A stretch of 64,000 nt of DNA from Helichrysum umbraculigerum (GCA_949592205.1 CATIUR010000006.1:9255001-9319000); one strand, 5' to 3'; shown: positions 44,874-58,036, counted from the stretch's first letter. The notes: generated by a model from the sequence alone, not told the origin. A program made the numbers and translations.

Positions 44874-47678
44874 ATGTCTGACTTAAGTAGAATGATCGAG
44901 ATGGAACATGAGGTGGGAAAATCAAACGTTCCACCTAAATTGTTGAAAATCGAAGATTACTATAACTGGAAGGACATATTTGAATCTTACTGTAGATTCC
45001 ATGATTTGTCGATCTGGATGTGTATCAAGAATGGATACACTGCACCTACTCAAACGGTTAATAATGCAACTGTTACTGTTGCTTATAACCGAATGAGCGA
45101 TCAACAAAAGAAGGACTATGAATTGGAGAATAAATCCCATTCTGCAATTAAGATGAGTTTACCAAAGGAGATAAACCATCAACTCAAGTCTTTTCAAACT
45201 GCTAGAACGCTCTGGGAAGCGTTAGAGAAAAGATGTGAGGGAAGTCCTCAAGTGAAGGCAGGCAGGAAGAATCTTCTTAAGAAACAGTTTACTGTTATAA
45301 AAGCTTTAAAAGGAGAAGATCTTGATGCTTACATCACTAGATTCTACCACTTGTTAAGTGAGCTTGACAACCATGAGATTGTTACTACTGATACTGAAAG
45401 AACCGACAAATTTATTGAGGGTTTGCCGTCTAAGTGGGAAATGTATGGTGTAATGCTCAAAGACAACGATGAAAGGTATGCAACCATGACTTTATAGCAG
45501 GTCATTGACAAGCTAAAAGGTTATGATTTCACAAAGAAATCGAGAGAAACTGATTCTGATCAGGTTCAGAATCATGGGAAAACTAATCTCTCAACTTCTT
45601 CATCTAGTTTGACCACTGCACTTTTAGTGGGTAATACTGATGAAAATGGTGAAATGATAATGGATGACGTGTGCCTTCTTACCTCATCAGGTAATGAATC
45701 TAAAGGTACACCTGCTGAGAAGTCAACTCAAGGACATCAAAAGATGCCAATGAGTGTGAAATCTGCTGAGCAACAGTTATCTGTCCTTGCATCCTTTATT
45801 GCGTCTTATGAAAACTACATTCAGGGTAAAATCAATGATCCGATTATGTTTGATGAAGACTATTATCAGATAGACCCTGATTATCTTGAGGAAATAGATC
45901 TCCAGGATCAACTTGCAATGTTATCAAGGAGAGTCAAAAATTTCTTGAAGAAAACTGGTAGAAAAGTGGTAGGAAATCGATCAGGGTTTGATAAAACCAA
46001 GATCAAGTGTTTCAACTATCAAGGTTATGGACACTTTGCTCGTGAGTGTCAAAGACCTAAGGTTGAAACTGGCAATAGCAAACAAGGTTCGGGAAGTACC
46101 TTAGCTTCCAAAGCCTTAGTTGTGAAACAGTTGGATGGATCTTATGATTGGCAAGCTCAGTCTGAGGAAGCACTCATGGCTGAGATTGAAGATCAAGAGA
46201 TAGCTACTGAGTCCAATAGCTATATGCCCAGTGATGTTGAAATAAAGGTGCCGGAGATTCAGGAGAAAGCAAGTGATGATGACGTACTGTATATGGATTT
46301 AACTGCTAATATGAGTCCAGATGACTTTGTAGCACGCATGGCTGAAGTACAAACTGACAAGAAAAGGGTATGTGTGGATATTCTTATTCTTGCTGATGTT
46401 TGTTATCTAGTTACTGATCTACAATCACAATTAAGTGTCTTAAGATTGTCTAATCAGAATTTATCATCCCAAGTTAGCATTTTTAATGATTCTAATAAGA
46501 CTATAATATCTGAACTTGAACAAGCTAAAAGTGATGTCCTTAGGTTAAGTACAGATAAGGTAGATCTTAAGAATAAGATTAAATCTGATAGTTCTGATAA
46601 GATTGCACTTAGAGATACCATAAATGAAAAAGCAATAATCATAGATGGTCTCTATATGAACATTGATGACTTAAATCGAACAATAGCTGATAGGGATAGA
46701 GAGTTAGCTGGGCTGAAGCATAAGTTAGTAGAACAAAATCGTAAGATTGAGTCCTACAGAACTTTAGAAATGGATAAAATGCTAGATGCTCAACGCAGTG
46801 TAAAGGACAAGACTGGGATAGGATACAATGATGTACCTCATCCTTTTAATGCCAATTATACTAGTAACTCGATAGATTCTGAAATGACAGATGTTAATCC
46901 TGAGATTTCAGTAACTAATGACCAGGAAAAGTTAGAGGTGCAGAAGGAGGTTGTTAAGAACCAATCATCGGATAATAGTAAGGTGTCTCATTTCACCAAA
47001 ATACAGTTTGTATCGGGTGGAGTGATTAACGATGCTAAGACTGATGATAAGGTTAATAAGGAACAAATACTTGAATCTTTAGTGCCTAAAACTCCGAGTA
47101 GTAATGCAAAAGTTCCTAAATCACGCAAGCAGATGTCATGTTTCAAGTGTCACCAAAAGGGACACGTGGCTTCGTGCTGTCCTAACAAAAAGCCTGAAAC
47201 ACCACATAAGCTTGTGATTGATGAAAAGACACAGACCGACTCTAGTATGACTGTAGATAGGTTAGATACCAAACCTAAGTTAGGTAATAAACCTGTTAAC
47301 ATTCTTAAAAGAGACGGTAAACATAGTGTCTCCCCACCTAAACCTAAACGGCCATATACTCAAAGTGATAATTCTATCCATAAGTCTAGGGATGTGACAC
47401 TGTCGAGGTTTAGAACTCCAAGTAGAGGCCATAGTCATTATGAGAGTGGTACTACTTCGCGATCACATGAGTTTAATTATAATAATAGAGCTCATAATTA
47501 TGTGCCTAGGAGGTTATCCTCAAATTCACCTCTTAAGGCTGATCGTCCACAAACTCAAGCTACTTCGAAAGTAACCAAAGCTCCTGATGGGAAGGATGGT
47601 TATTTTAAAGAGCTTAAGTTTGTTGATGTTAAGGGACAAACCAAGACCGTAATGGCTTGGGTCCCTTTTGATAACTGA
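44874..47678 (+). pseudogene. C1 gag, one nonsense codon
   Basis: Frame starts MSDLSRMIEMEHEVGKSN and ends MAWVPFDN at TGA (47676-47678). A TAG at 45495-45497 replaces the Glu codon after YATMTL, splitting it into 207 codons and the remainder. Contains a UBN2-type gag core, a first knuckle with its second Cys changed to Tyr (CFNYQGYGHFAREC, near 46010), a coiled-coil-like region (about 46380-46770) and an intact second knuckle (CFKCHQKGHVASCC, near 47140). Confidence 0.9.
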
Positions 47679-47700
47679 TCGTGTTTTGTGTTATGTGCAG
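47675..47700 (+). promoter_or_regulatory. putative branch point and 3' splice site (C1)
   Basis: CTGAT (47675-47679) includes the gag stop. It is followed by GTGTTTTGTGTTATGTGCAG with AG at 47699-47700. Pol is open in the +1 frame relative to gag. Confidence 0.5.
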
Positions 47701-48482
47701 GAGCATGCTGTGAACAAGGACAGCTGGTGGTATGTAGACAGTGGATGCTCGAGGCACATGACCAGAGAAAGAAGTCTACTGAAGGACTTCAAGGACAGTC
47801 TCAAGCAAAAAGTAAATTTTGCAGGAGATAAAGGAGGAGTAATTTCGGGAAAAGGAAAAGTTTTAAATGGAACTTTGACTCTTGAGGATGTGAACTACGT
47901 TGAAGAACTAACTCACAACCTAGTGAGTGTTTCCCAAGTCTGTGATAAAGGTCATCCAGTTTATTTCAATGAAAAAGAGGCCTTAGTCCTGAAGCCAGGT
48001 TTCAAAATTCCTGATGAATGGATATTGATGAGGACGCCAAGGAAGAAGGACATCTATGCTATCAACATGGGTGTTCATAACTCTTCAATGGTGTCTACAT
48101 GTTTATTATCCAAGGCTTTGGAAACAGATGCATTGTTATGGCATAGGAGAATGGCACACCTGAACTGGAGAAAGATGAATTATATAACCAAAAATGGTTT
48201 GGTTCTAGGTGTACCACAAAAACATTTCGAGTCTGAGGATAAGTGTGTTCCTTGCATGAAAGGAAAGCAGCATAAGAAACCACACAGACCTAAGACTGAG
48301 AACTCTATCTCCTCGTCATTTGAATTGCTACATATGGATCTCTTTAGCCCTATAAGCAAGAGAAGTATAGGTGGCAAATGGTACTGTTTGGTTGTCACAG
48401 ATGATTATTCTAGATTCTCATGGGTATTCTTTTTGGGATCAAAGGATGAAACTCCAGGAATTCTAATTGAGTTCGTTGATCT
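47679..48482 (+). pseudogene. C1 pol, truncated in integrase by C2
   Basis: Protease motif DSGCSRHMTR (last residue differs from G in C2 and E1), then the integrase zinc region (HRRMAHLNWRKM to CVPCMKGKQHKKPH) and the first catalytic Asp (LHMDLFSPIS). The frame breaks after EFVDL at 48482, where C2 begins. The rest of C1 pol should lie beyond C2, outside the window. GATCT (48478-48482) is the expected target duplication. Confidence 0.88.
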
Positions 48483-49062
48483 TGTTGGGACATAGAGTGT
48501 GACAACAGATCTAGCTTGAAATAGGACTAGTGTAATTATTATTGTGTTTGTATATTGATTTGGATTTGTAAAAGAATATTTGTTTTGTTAGTGATATTCG
48601 TTAAACATATTGTTTTGTTAAGTTAGACGAATAATTAAATACGAAATAAATATATACGTTTGATGTGAGTCGAGTTCTCAAGTCGCTGCGAGTTGAGCAG
48701 CGAGATGAGAACTGAACTCGTGGACACAGATAGGCATAACGAGCCGAAGCATAATGGGCTTGGGCTTGCAGAACGAGTCGAGTCAACTCGCAGGCCCAGC
48801 GGCAGCGAGTTGAGACGACATATTTAATGTTTTTCAATCGTGAAAAACATAACACTTTTGATACTTTTACATTCTGCGATTCCATCAAACCAGAGAAAAC
48901 ATAACCTACGACTAGGTTTTGACGATTTATCGTTTAAAGCTAAGTCTTATTAAACGCAATACGAACATATTCGTTGTTAGTAAGATAACACCGTATTGAG
49001 GGATTCTGCACCTTAATACTACAGATAACGAAGTTATCGATCCTAAAACTAGGGGACTTACA
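48483..49062 (+). mobile_element. SIRE element C2, 5' LTR
   Basis: 580-bp LTR from TGTTGGGACATAG to GGGGACTTACA, same subfamily as the C1 LTR. It interrupts C1 integrase. The 3' LTR is outside the window. Confidence 0.9.
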
Positions 49063-49523
49063 TCTGGTATCAGAGCTTTCGGGCTAAATACGAGTGTGTT
49101 CATAAGTTTTAGTGTTATTGCGTTTTTGATTCGGGTCGTTTTTACGTGCATTCTTGCAATACTAACGATCAAAATCATTCTCTGGACATTTTAGGGTTTG
49201 TTTACAGCCGAAATTTTAAGTTTCAGTCGTAAAAATACCTTAAAAATTCGTTTTCGGGTTTAACAGCCGTTTCGCGAGTCGAGATTAGGGTTCCAGCGTC
49301 GCCTGCGAACCGAGTTGAACTAGCGAGTCGAACTGAGGCTTGCGAGTCGAACCAAGATCCCTCGCGAATCGACATCACTTGCGAATCGACATCTTTTAGC
49401 AATCCGAACTGAGGCTTGCGAATCGACGAGATTCTGCGAGTCGAGCTGAGATTGCAAGTTGAGCTGAGTCTTGCGAGTTGAGTTTTCTGAATTCGCTGAA
49501 ACTGTTTAATTTTAAGTTTTAAG
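49063..49523 (+). other. C2 primer site and leader with CG-rich array
   Basis: Primer site TGGTATCAGAGC at 49065-49076. CG-rich GCGAGTCGA-type array from about 49270 to 49490, shorter than in C1. Confidence 0.9.
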
Positions 49524-52340
49524 ATGTCTGACTTAAGTAGAATGATCGAAATGGACCACGAGGTGGGAAAGTCAAACGTTCCACCTAAGTTGTTAAGAAT
49601 CGAGGATTACTACAATTGGAAGGACAGATTTGAATCTTACTGTAGATTCCATGACCTGTCAATCTGGATGTGTATCAAGAGTGGATACACCCCACCTACT
49701 CAAACTGTTCAAAATGCTACTGTGGTTCTTACCTATGCAAACATGAGTGATCAAGAGAAGGAAGCTTACAGAAATGAAAATAAATCACATTCTTGCATAA
49801 AGATGTGTCTTCCTAAAGAGATTGCTCATCAACTGAAATCTTTTCATACTGCTAGAACGCTCTGGGAAGCTCTAGAGAAAAGAGGTGAGGGAAGTCCACA
49901 AGTAAGAGCTGGCAAGAGGAGTCTTCTTAAAAAGCAGTTTACTATGTTTAAAGCTTTAAAAGGAGAAGATCTTGATGCCTATGTCACGCGTTTCTACCAT
50001 CTACTAAGTGAATTAGAATACCATGAGATTGTTGAAGAAGAAGTATCTAAAACCGACAAGTTTCTTGAGGGTTTGCCTTCTAAATGGGAAATGTATGGTG
50101 TTATGATTAAGGATAATGAAACTAGGTATTCTACTATGACCTTAGAGCAAGTCATTGACAAGCTGAAAGGTTATGATTTCTCCAAGAAGTCAAGAGATAG
50201 TGCTTCTGATCAGGTTCAGAACCCTGGGTTGTATCATGGAAAGTCAAGTCTTTCGACTGCGTCATCTAGTTCGACCACTGCACTGTTAGTTGGTGATACT
50301 AGTGAAAATGGAGAAATGATTACTGAAGATCTGTGTTTTATTTCCTCCTCTGGTGATGAGACAAAGGGAAAGAATTCTGAGAAGTCACCTCAAGAGCATC
50401 AGAAGATGCCGATGAGTGTAAAATCTGCTGAACAGCAACTGTCTATTCTTGCTTCCTTTGTGGCATCATATGAGAACTACATAGAGGGAAAGATCAATGA
50501 TCCTATTCTGTTTGATGATGATTATGAGCAGATAGATTCTGATTATCTTGAGGAATTGGAGCTTCAAGATCAACTAGCGTTGATATCTAGAAAGGTGAAG
50601 AATTTCCTCAAGAGAACTGGTAGAAAGGTGTTGGGCAATAGATCAGGGTTTGACAAAACCAAGGTCAGATGCTTTAACTGTCAGGGTATTGGTCATTTTG
50701 CTAGAGAATTCCAAAGACCTAAAGTAGAAGCACAAGGAAAACAAGGTTCGGGAAGTACTCTCGCTTCCAAAGCCTTAGTGGTGAAGCAGTTGGATGGCTC
50801 TTATGATTGGCAAGCTCATTCTGAGGAAGCCTTGATGGCCGAGATCGAAGAAACAACTGCTGGATCAGTTTCCTACATGCCCACTGATATGGAACAGAGA
50901 GTAGAGGTACCTAAGTCTGAAGTGAAGGCAAGTGATGATGACGTGCTATATATGGATTCAGCTCCAGATATGAGTCCTGAGGAATTCATGGCACGCATGG
51001 CTGAATTACAAACTGACAAGAAGAAGGTATGTTTAGATATTCTTAATCTTGCTGATGTTTGTTACTTAGTTACTGATTTACAATCTCAGAATAGTGTCTT
51101 AACTGTGTCAAATAGCAATTTGTCATCTCAATTGAATATGGATAAGGAATCTTATAAGACTGTTAGATCTGAACTCGATCAAGCCATTATGGATATTCGT
51201 AGATTAAGTGATGATAAACATGTCTTAAAAGATAAAATTAAGTCTGATGCTTCGGATAGAACAAAACTTAGAGATACCATAAGTGAAAAATCTGTGATCA
51301 TAGATGGTCTCTATATGAATATTAAAGACTTAAATGAGACAATTGCTAGTAAGGATCAGGAAATAGTGAACCTTAACTTAAGGTTAATTAAGCAAAACCG
51401 TAAACTTGAGAACTATAGGACATCTCAAATGGATAAAATGTTAGATGCTCAACGTAGTGTAAAGGACAAGACTGGGTTAGGTTACAATGATGTATCCCCG
51501 CCTTTTAATGCCAATTACACTCCTATTCCTGAAGATTCTGAGATGACTGAAGTTAATCCTGAGATTTCAGTAGCTGATAAACCTGAACAGTCAGAGGCAC
51601 AGAAAGATGTTATTAAGAACGTATCATTAGATAATAGCAAGGCTTCTCATTTCACCAAAATACAATTTGTATCGGGTGGAGTGATTAACGATGCTAAGAC
51701 TGATGATAAAGTTGATAAGGAACAGTTTAAACCTTTAGTGCCTAAGACTCCGGATGAGAAAGCAAAAGTGAGTAAACCACGCAAGCAGATGTCATGTTTC
51801 AAGTGTCATCAAAAGGGACACGTGGCTTCGTGCTGTCCTAACAAAAAGCCTGAAACACCACATAAGCTTGTGATGGATGAAAAGACATAGACCAACTCTA
51901 GTATGACTGTAGATGGGTTAGATGCCAAACCTAACTTAAGTAAGAAACCTGTTAACATTCTTAAAAGAGATGGTAAGCATAGTGTCTCCCCACCTAAACC
52001 TAAACGGCCATATACTCAAGGTGATAATTCTGTCCATAAGTATAGGGATGTGACTCCGTCGAGGTTTAGAACTCCAAGTAGAGGCCATAGTCATTATGAG
52101 AGTGGTACTACTTCACGATCACATGAGTTTAATTATAATTATCATAATAGAGCTTATAATTATGTGCCTAAGAGGTTCTCCTCAAATTCACCTCTTAAGG
52201 CTGATCGTCCACAAACTCAAGCTACTTCGAAAGTGACCAAAGCTCCTGATGGGAAGGATGGTTATTTTAAAGAGCTTAAGTTTGTTGATGATAAGGGACA
52301 AACCAAGACCGTAATGGCTTGGGTCCCTCTTGATAACTGA
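49524..52340 (+). pseudogene. C2 gag, one nonsense codon
   Basis: Starts MSDLSRMIEMDHEVGKSN and is open for 788 codons to a TAG at 51888-51890, where C1 has CAG. It then continues in frame to TGA at 52338-52340 after MAWVPLDN. The full frame is about 938 codons, long as expected for this lineage. Gag core at about residues 20-230. The first knuckle has lost its last Cys (CFNCQGIGHFAREF, near 50675). Coiled-coil-like region at about residues 500-650. Second knuckle intact near 51800. Confidence 0.92.
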
Positions 52341-52362
52341 TCGTATTTTGTGTTATGTGCAG
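52337..52362 (+). promoter_or_regulatory. putative branch point and 3' splice site (C2)
   Basis: CTGAT (52337-52341) overlaps the gag stop TGA. The T-rich run TATTTTGTGTTATGTGCAG ends with AG at 52361-52362, 22 nt from the branch A. Pol follows in the +1 frame. Confidence 0.52.
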
Positions 52363-55300
52363 GAACATGCTGTGAACAAGGACAGCTGGTGGTATGTAGA
52401 CAGTGGATGTTCAAGACACATGACAGGAGAACGAAGTCTACTGTAGGACTTCAAGGAGAGTCTCAAGCAAAAAGTCAATTTTGCAGGAGATAAAGGAGGA
52501 GTAATTTCGGGAAAAGGAAAAGTTTCAAATGGAACTTTGACTCTTGAGGATGTGAACTATGTTGAAGAACTTACTCACAACCTAGTGAGTGTTTCCCAAG
52601 TCTGTGATAAAGGTCACCCAGTTTATTTTAATGAAAAGGAGGCCTTAGTCCTGAAGCCAGGTTTTAAAATTCCTGATGAATGGATATTGATGAGGGCGCC
52701 AAGGAAGAAGGACATCTATGCTATCAACATGGGTGTTCCTAACTCTTCAATGGTGTCTACATGTTTTTTATCCAAGGCTTCGAAAACAGACGCATTGTTA
52801 TGGCATAGAAGAATGGCACACCTGAACTGGAGAAAGATGAATTATATAACCAAAAATGGTTTGGTTCTAGGTGTACCACAAAAATGTTTCGAGTCTGAGG
52901 ATAAGTGTGTTCCTTGCATGAAAGGAAAGCAGCACAAGAAACCACACAGACCTAAGACTGAAAACTCTATCTCTTCGCCGTTTGAATTGCTACATATGGA
53001 TCTCTTCGGCCCTATAAGCAAGAGAAGTATAGGTGGCAAATGGTACTGTTTGGTTGTCACAGATGATTATTCTAGATTCTCATGGGTATTCTTTTTGGGA
53101 TCAAAGGATGAGACTCCAGGAATTCTAATTGAGTTCTTTGATCTAGTAGAGAATGTCTATAAAAAGAGAGTAAAGCGTATTCGTAGTGACAATGGAACAG
53201 AGTTCAAGAATTCAACGTTGAATATCTATTGCTTAAGCAAAGGGATATTACATCAATTCAGTGCACCTTATGAACCTCAACAGAATGGTGTTGCTGAAAG
53301 GAAAAATAGGACGTTGATTGAAGCTGCAAGAACAATGCTTGCTGATTCAAAGCTTCCGGTCATCTTTTGGGCAGAAGCAGTGAATACAGCATGTTATGTT
53401 CTTAATAGAGTTCTTACGGTTAAGAGACATAACAAGACTTGTTATGAGCTTTTGAACAAAAAGAAACCTAACTTAAAAGGGTTTGAACCCTTTGGAGTTT
53501 CATGCACCATATTAAAGACTGGACATCAAGCAAATTTGGTGAGAAGGCTGACGAAGGATTTTTTCTAGGTTATATGCCCAATTCGCCAAACAAGAGAGTC
53601 TTTAATAAAGTCACAGGACGTTTGGAGGTAGTTTATAATATTGAGGTTACAAGCTATTCACCTGATGTTCATAAGGGCTTAGATTGGCAATTTGATTATT
53701 CTGATCTTTTTGCATCATTTAAAGTTCCTATTAGTGACTATGTCAGTGATTCAGAGATAGCTGAACATTTATTGTTCGAAGATGAGAATATTGGTCCCGC
53801 TTCAAAATCAAGTGTTAAGCAGTCTGGAATCAAGACTAATGTTGACTCAGATAAAGCTTCCACAAGTGAGTCACAACAACCTTCAGAGGATAAGTCTCAA
53901 GAAACAGAAGATCCTGATGATCTTTCTACAAAGTTTGATGATATACTTACTCCTTTGAAACATTTAAGGATATCTTCAGCACGTACGAAAGATGTACCTG
54001 AATTGGAAGAGATTGGTACTAATTTAGAAGATGATATACCAGTTGAACCAGTTACTACAACTAAAACGAGTAAGAATCATCCCGTTGAAAACATTATCGG
54101 TGATATTAATACTCCGGTTCAAACTAGGCATCAATCCAGAACTAGTACGTCTGAGAATTCGGAATACCAAAGCTTGTATACTGCAATGAAAGAGACAGGG
54201 ATTCCTAATCAATGTCTATATTCATGCTTTATCTCACAAGTCGAGCCGAAAAATGTTCAAATGGCTTTAAAAGAAAGTTCGTGGGTAGAAGCAATGCAGG
54301 AAGAACTATCTCAGTTCTCTAAATTACAAGTATGGGAGTTGGTTGACCTACCAAAGGGAGAATATCCAATTGGAACTAGATGGGTATTTAAGTGCAAGAG
54401 AGATGATAAAGGAATCGTTACTCGCAATAAAGCTCGTCTGGTAGTTCAAGGTTTTAATCAACAAGAAGGTATTGACTACAACGAAGTGTTTGCACCAGTT
54501 GCTAGGCTAGAAGCAATTAGAGTATTCTTAGCATTTGCATCTTATTTTGGTATAAAAGTGTATCAGTTGGATGTTAAGAGTGCCTTTTTGTATGGCAAAG
54601 TAGAAGAATTGGTGTATGTTTCACAACCGCCAGGGTTTGCTGATCCTGAGTATCCAGATAGAGTATATCGTTTGAATAAGGCTCTATATGGATTACATCA
54701 AGCACCTAGGGCATGGTATGGAACACTATCAACGTATCTACTTGAGAATGGATTTACAAGAGGATCGATTGATAGTACACTATTTGTGAAATGGAAAAAG
54801 AAAGACTTTCTTCTCGTGCAAGTTTATGTTGATGAAATTATCTTTGGATCATCTGATGAAAAGATGTGTCAAGAATTTGAGAAAGTCATGAGAAAAAGGT
54901 TTGAAATGTCTGCAATGGGAGAGTTAAATTTCTTCTTAGGATTACAAGTTGATCAAAAGAAGGATGGATTCTTTATTCATCAATCTAAATATACATATGA
55001 GCTATTAGAACGCTTCAAGATGGATGAAAGTAAGGTCTACAATACTCCAATTCCAGTCAATCATGGACTAGGTCCAGATACATCGAGTGATAGCGATGTG
55101 GATCCAACTCTTTATAGAGCCATGATCGGATCACTAATGTATCTTACAGCCTCTAGGCCTGACATAATGTTTGCTGTTTGTTTATGCGCAAGATATCAGG
55201 CTAATCCGAAAGAGTCACACATGCAAGCTGTTAAACGAATCTTTCGTTACCTCAAAGGGAAACCTAAGCTGGGTCTTTGGTATCCGATTGATGGAGACTT

Positions 55301-55790
55301 AGATCTCGTAGCTTATACTGATTCGGATTATGGAGGATGCAATCAGAATAGGAAATCTACGACCGGAGGATGTCAATTCCTAGGAGGTAGATTAGTATCC
55401 TGGCAGTGCAAGAAGCAAACCTCGGTAGCCATTTCTACATGTGAAGCTGAGTATGTTGCAGCTGGCAGCTGTTGCTCGCAAGTACTTTGGATTCAACAGC
55501 AACTGCGGGATTACGGGTTAAATATAACCAATACTCCTATGATGATTGATAATGAATCTACTATGTCGATAACCAATAATCCTGTGAAGCACAGTAAAAC
55601 TAAGCATATTGATATTCGACATCATTTTATTAGAGATTGTGCTGAGAAAAAGTTGATAAAGTTAGTTAAGGTTCCATCATTGGAAAACTTAGCAGCCTTA
55701 TACACAAAGGCGTTCGACAGAGCAAGATTTGAGACGTTGGTTCAACTGAACGGAATGAGAAATCCAGAGTCATTAGTCTTCCAAGGGTAA
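52341..55790 (+). pseudogene. C2 pol (protease, integrase, RT, RNase H), lightly damaged
   Basis: Nearly complete Ty1-copia pol. Protease DSGCSRHMTG near 52400; integrase zinc region near 52800-52950; catalytic residues in LHMDLFGPIS (near 53000), RSDNGTEF (near 53190) and NGVAERKNRT (near 53300). RT spans about 54340-54850 with QLDVKSAFLYG near 54570. RNase H spans TDSDYGG (near 55320) to TKHIDIRHHF. Lesions: TAG at 52444-52446 in place of a Lys codon, a one-base deletion near 53533 that shifts the frame, and YVDD changed to YVDE (codon 54834-54836), which alters a catalytic Asp. It ends QLNGMRNPESLVFQG. Confidence 0.92.
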
Positions 55791-56258
55791 TTTTGTAATA
55801 GTTAGTATTTATATGTTCATTAAAAAAAAAAAAAAAAAAAAAAAAATAGGCGTATGGCATTCATTTGCTTGTTACCTAAGGGGAATCGCCTTCATTTAAG
55901 TTTTTATTTGCAAAAACTAAGGGATATGATAGTACATTAGGAGAATAGGCTTTACAATAATAAGCTTAAGTCCTAAGTATGATATGGTAGTAGGTTCAAA
56001 TAAAGTTGCTTTAGAACTACAGCGGTTCTATCAGGTATGTGTTTATATTTATTTGATTATACACCTATATCCACTAGTTATATGTTGTTTATTTCTATTA
56101 AAACTTTAGATGGCTTCATCATATGATATACTGGTAGGCAAATTATATGAAATTTTCTAAGCTTTAAGAAGTAAATTAACTACTTGTTTATTATTTTGTG
56201 TTACTATTCTATGATGTATGACATTAAGTCTTAATTGTTGAATGATGGTATTGCCATA
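55791..56258 (+). other. C2 3' noncoding region
   Basis: Contains an A-run (about 55822-55846), the block conserved with E1 (55848-55896), and AT-rich DNA matching E1 3100-3930 and old SIRE 41764-41880. It is cut at 56258 by the next LTR. No gene seen. Confidence 0.75.
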
Positions 56259-58036
56259 TGTGACACCCGTCAAATTAGGACTAGATTTTTAGTTCCTAAT
56301 CACTTTGTAATACATGTAGTTAGTGCTATGTATTAGGCTAATTGTGTGTATCAAATTATATATTGGCAAATATATATCAATATGCGATTAAGTTTAATCG
56401 TTCATTTTAAATCGGCCGAATTCCGATTCAATTATACGGCGTTGGTAAAAATCAAGTAATTAAGTAACATGGAATTGTTATTTAATACCCTCATAATTAT
56501 TATATATTATTTTGATAATATATCAAGTATCTCGTATCGTACAAATCAAACGTCCGCGACAAAACTATATATAAATAATGAATTATTATTGAGATTAATA
56601 ATTATTATTTACATCATATAAAATAAAACATATTTCGTTTTATACCATTTTACTCAAACGCGACGAAACCAATTAAATTATATCCGTCTCTCAAACATAA
56701 AACAAAGATATATTTTTATATCCCATTAAATGTATTTTTATAAAATACTTCAAATAAAAGTATGAACGAATTCATTTTTAGAAATTTATCAATTTAAAAC
56801 ATTATACTACTTTTACGATCGGGTACAAAAACACGGGAGTTTTGTACTGCGAATATTAGCCAACCAACTCAAATAATTGAGTTGGCCAGCTATACCCAAA
56901 CGCACCCTTCATTCTTTCATTTCATTTTTCTCCTTCATTTCTCAATCATCTCGGCTCTCTCTCTCTCGATCTCAAAATCAAGCAACAACAACAACAACAA
57001 ATCACAACAATCAATCATCATCATCTTCATCATCATCTTGGATTCATCATCATCATCATCCGTTCATCTCCATCATTTTTACCAAAATCATTGTAAGGAA
57101 AAATCACTAACTTTTACTTTATAAATTCGTGTTTAAATAGCTTATATAATCTTGTATTAACATCCTAGTAAGTCGATTGTATGCGGAAATTGATTAAATA
57201 TGGGTTTGGGTGATTTTGGCCAAGACAGACTCGAACCAGACCTCGGAATACGGCGTATTCAAGGGAATACGGCGTATTCCCGCCCAGAAAACATGAACAC
57301 GGCGTATTCAAGGGAATACGGCGTATTCCCTCTATTTTTCATGAATACGGTCGTATTCAAATGAATACGGCGTATTCCCTCTATTTTCATGAATACGGTC
57401 GTATTCAAACGAATACGGCGTATTCCCACCAAATGTCACCAATCCGGCGGATTCAAGGGAATCCGGCGGATTCCCCCTATATATTTCATGATCCAACGGA
57501 TCAATAAACTAGCCCTGCGAATTCTAGCTAAAACAGAACATGTAAATTTTTGAAAACGTCGACGATTTCACAAGTTAAAACAGGGTAGCTTCTCGATGAA
57601 AAATTTATTATAACGGATTGAGCTCAAATTCGCACGGTTATTCGAAAACAGTCAAATGATCAAAGCTAAGTACCTTAGCCTAGTCGGTTTTAGGCCATTC
57701 GGGGTCATCTAGGGGTCGAAAATGGCATATTACTGTTTTCAGACTCGTACCAAATTTTGTAGTTTATGAAATAAAGTGTAACGGATATAATGAACTTGAT
57801 TAACAACCAAACCTATATGATACGACTTATATATGAAACACATACACTTTTATAAGCCCAACAAATCATGTATAATAATAATAGTTTGAAATTATTATTA
57901 CAAACCATCACCAACGACCCGTATACATTTTCAAAACTCAAACCTAATCGACAACCAAAGTATTTGGGCATAACTAGTTGAGGGAACAACTAGCATAGAT
58001 GGTCCGTAGAGTCATCTAATCAATCAAAACCTTGCG
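56259..58036 (+). mobile_element. Tekay-type LTR, 5' portion, cut by G2
   Basis: Begins TGTGACACCCGTC and follows the Tekay landmark order (AT-rich head, CT-rich stretch near 56900-56970, TTGTAAGG, palindrome array, GTATACATTTTC region). It stops at 58036 where G2 starts; the splice-donor region and 3' end would lie beyond G2. The flank CCATA (56254-56258) is the expected target duplication. Confidence 0.88.
57246..57501. repeat. palindrome array GAATACGGCGTATTC
   Basis: About ten hairpins. GAATAC/GTATTC with loop GGC (first at 57246-57260) or GGTC; GGGAATAC/GTATTCCC (57263-57281); then AATCC/GGATT at about 57441 and GGGAATCC/GGATTCCC (57457-57475), where the A-T pair has become C-G on both arms. 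GATCC/GGATC with loop AAC ends the array (57489-57501). Confidence 0.93.

Noticed and set aside
56877..57124. Ser/Asn/His-rich open frames
   Set aside because: Low-complexity CT- and ATC-rich leader of a Tekay LTR; the other LTRs have similar CT-rich stretches with no frame kept.
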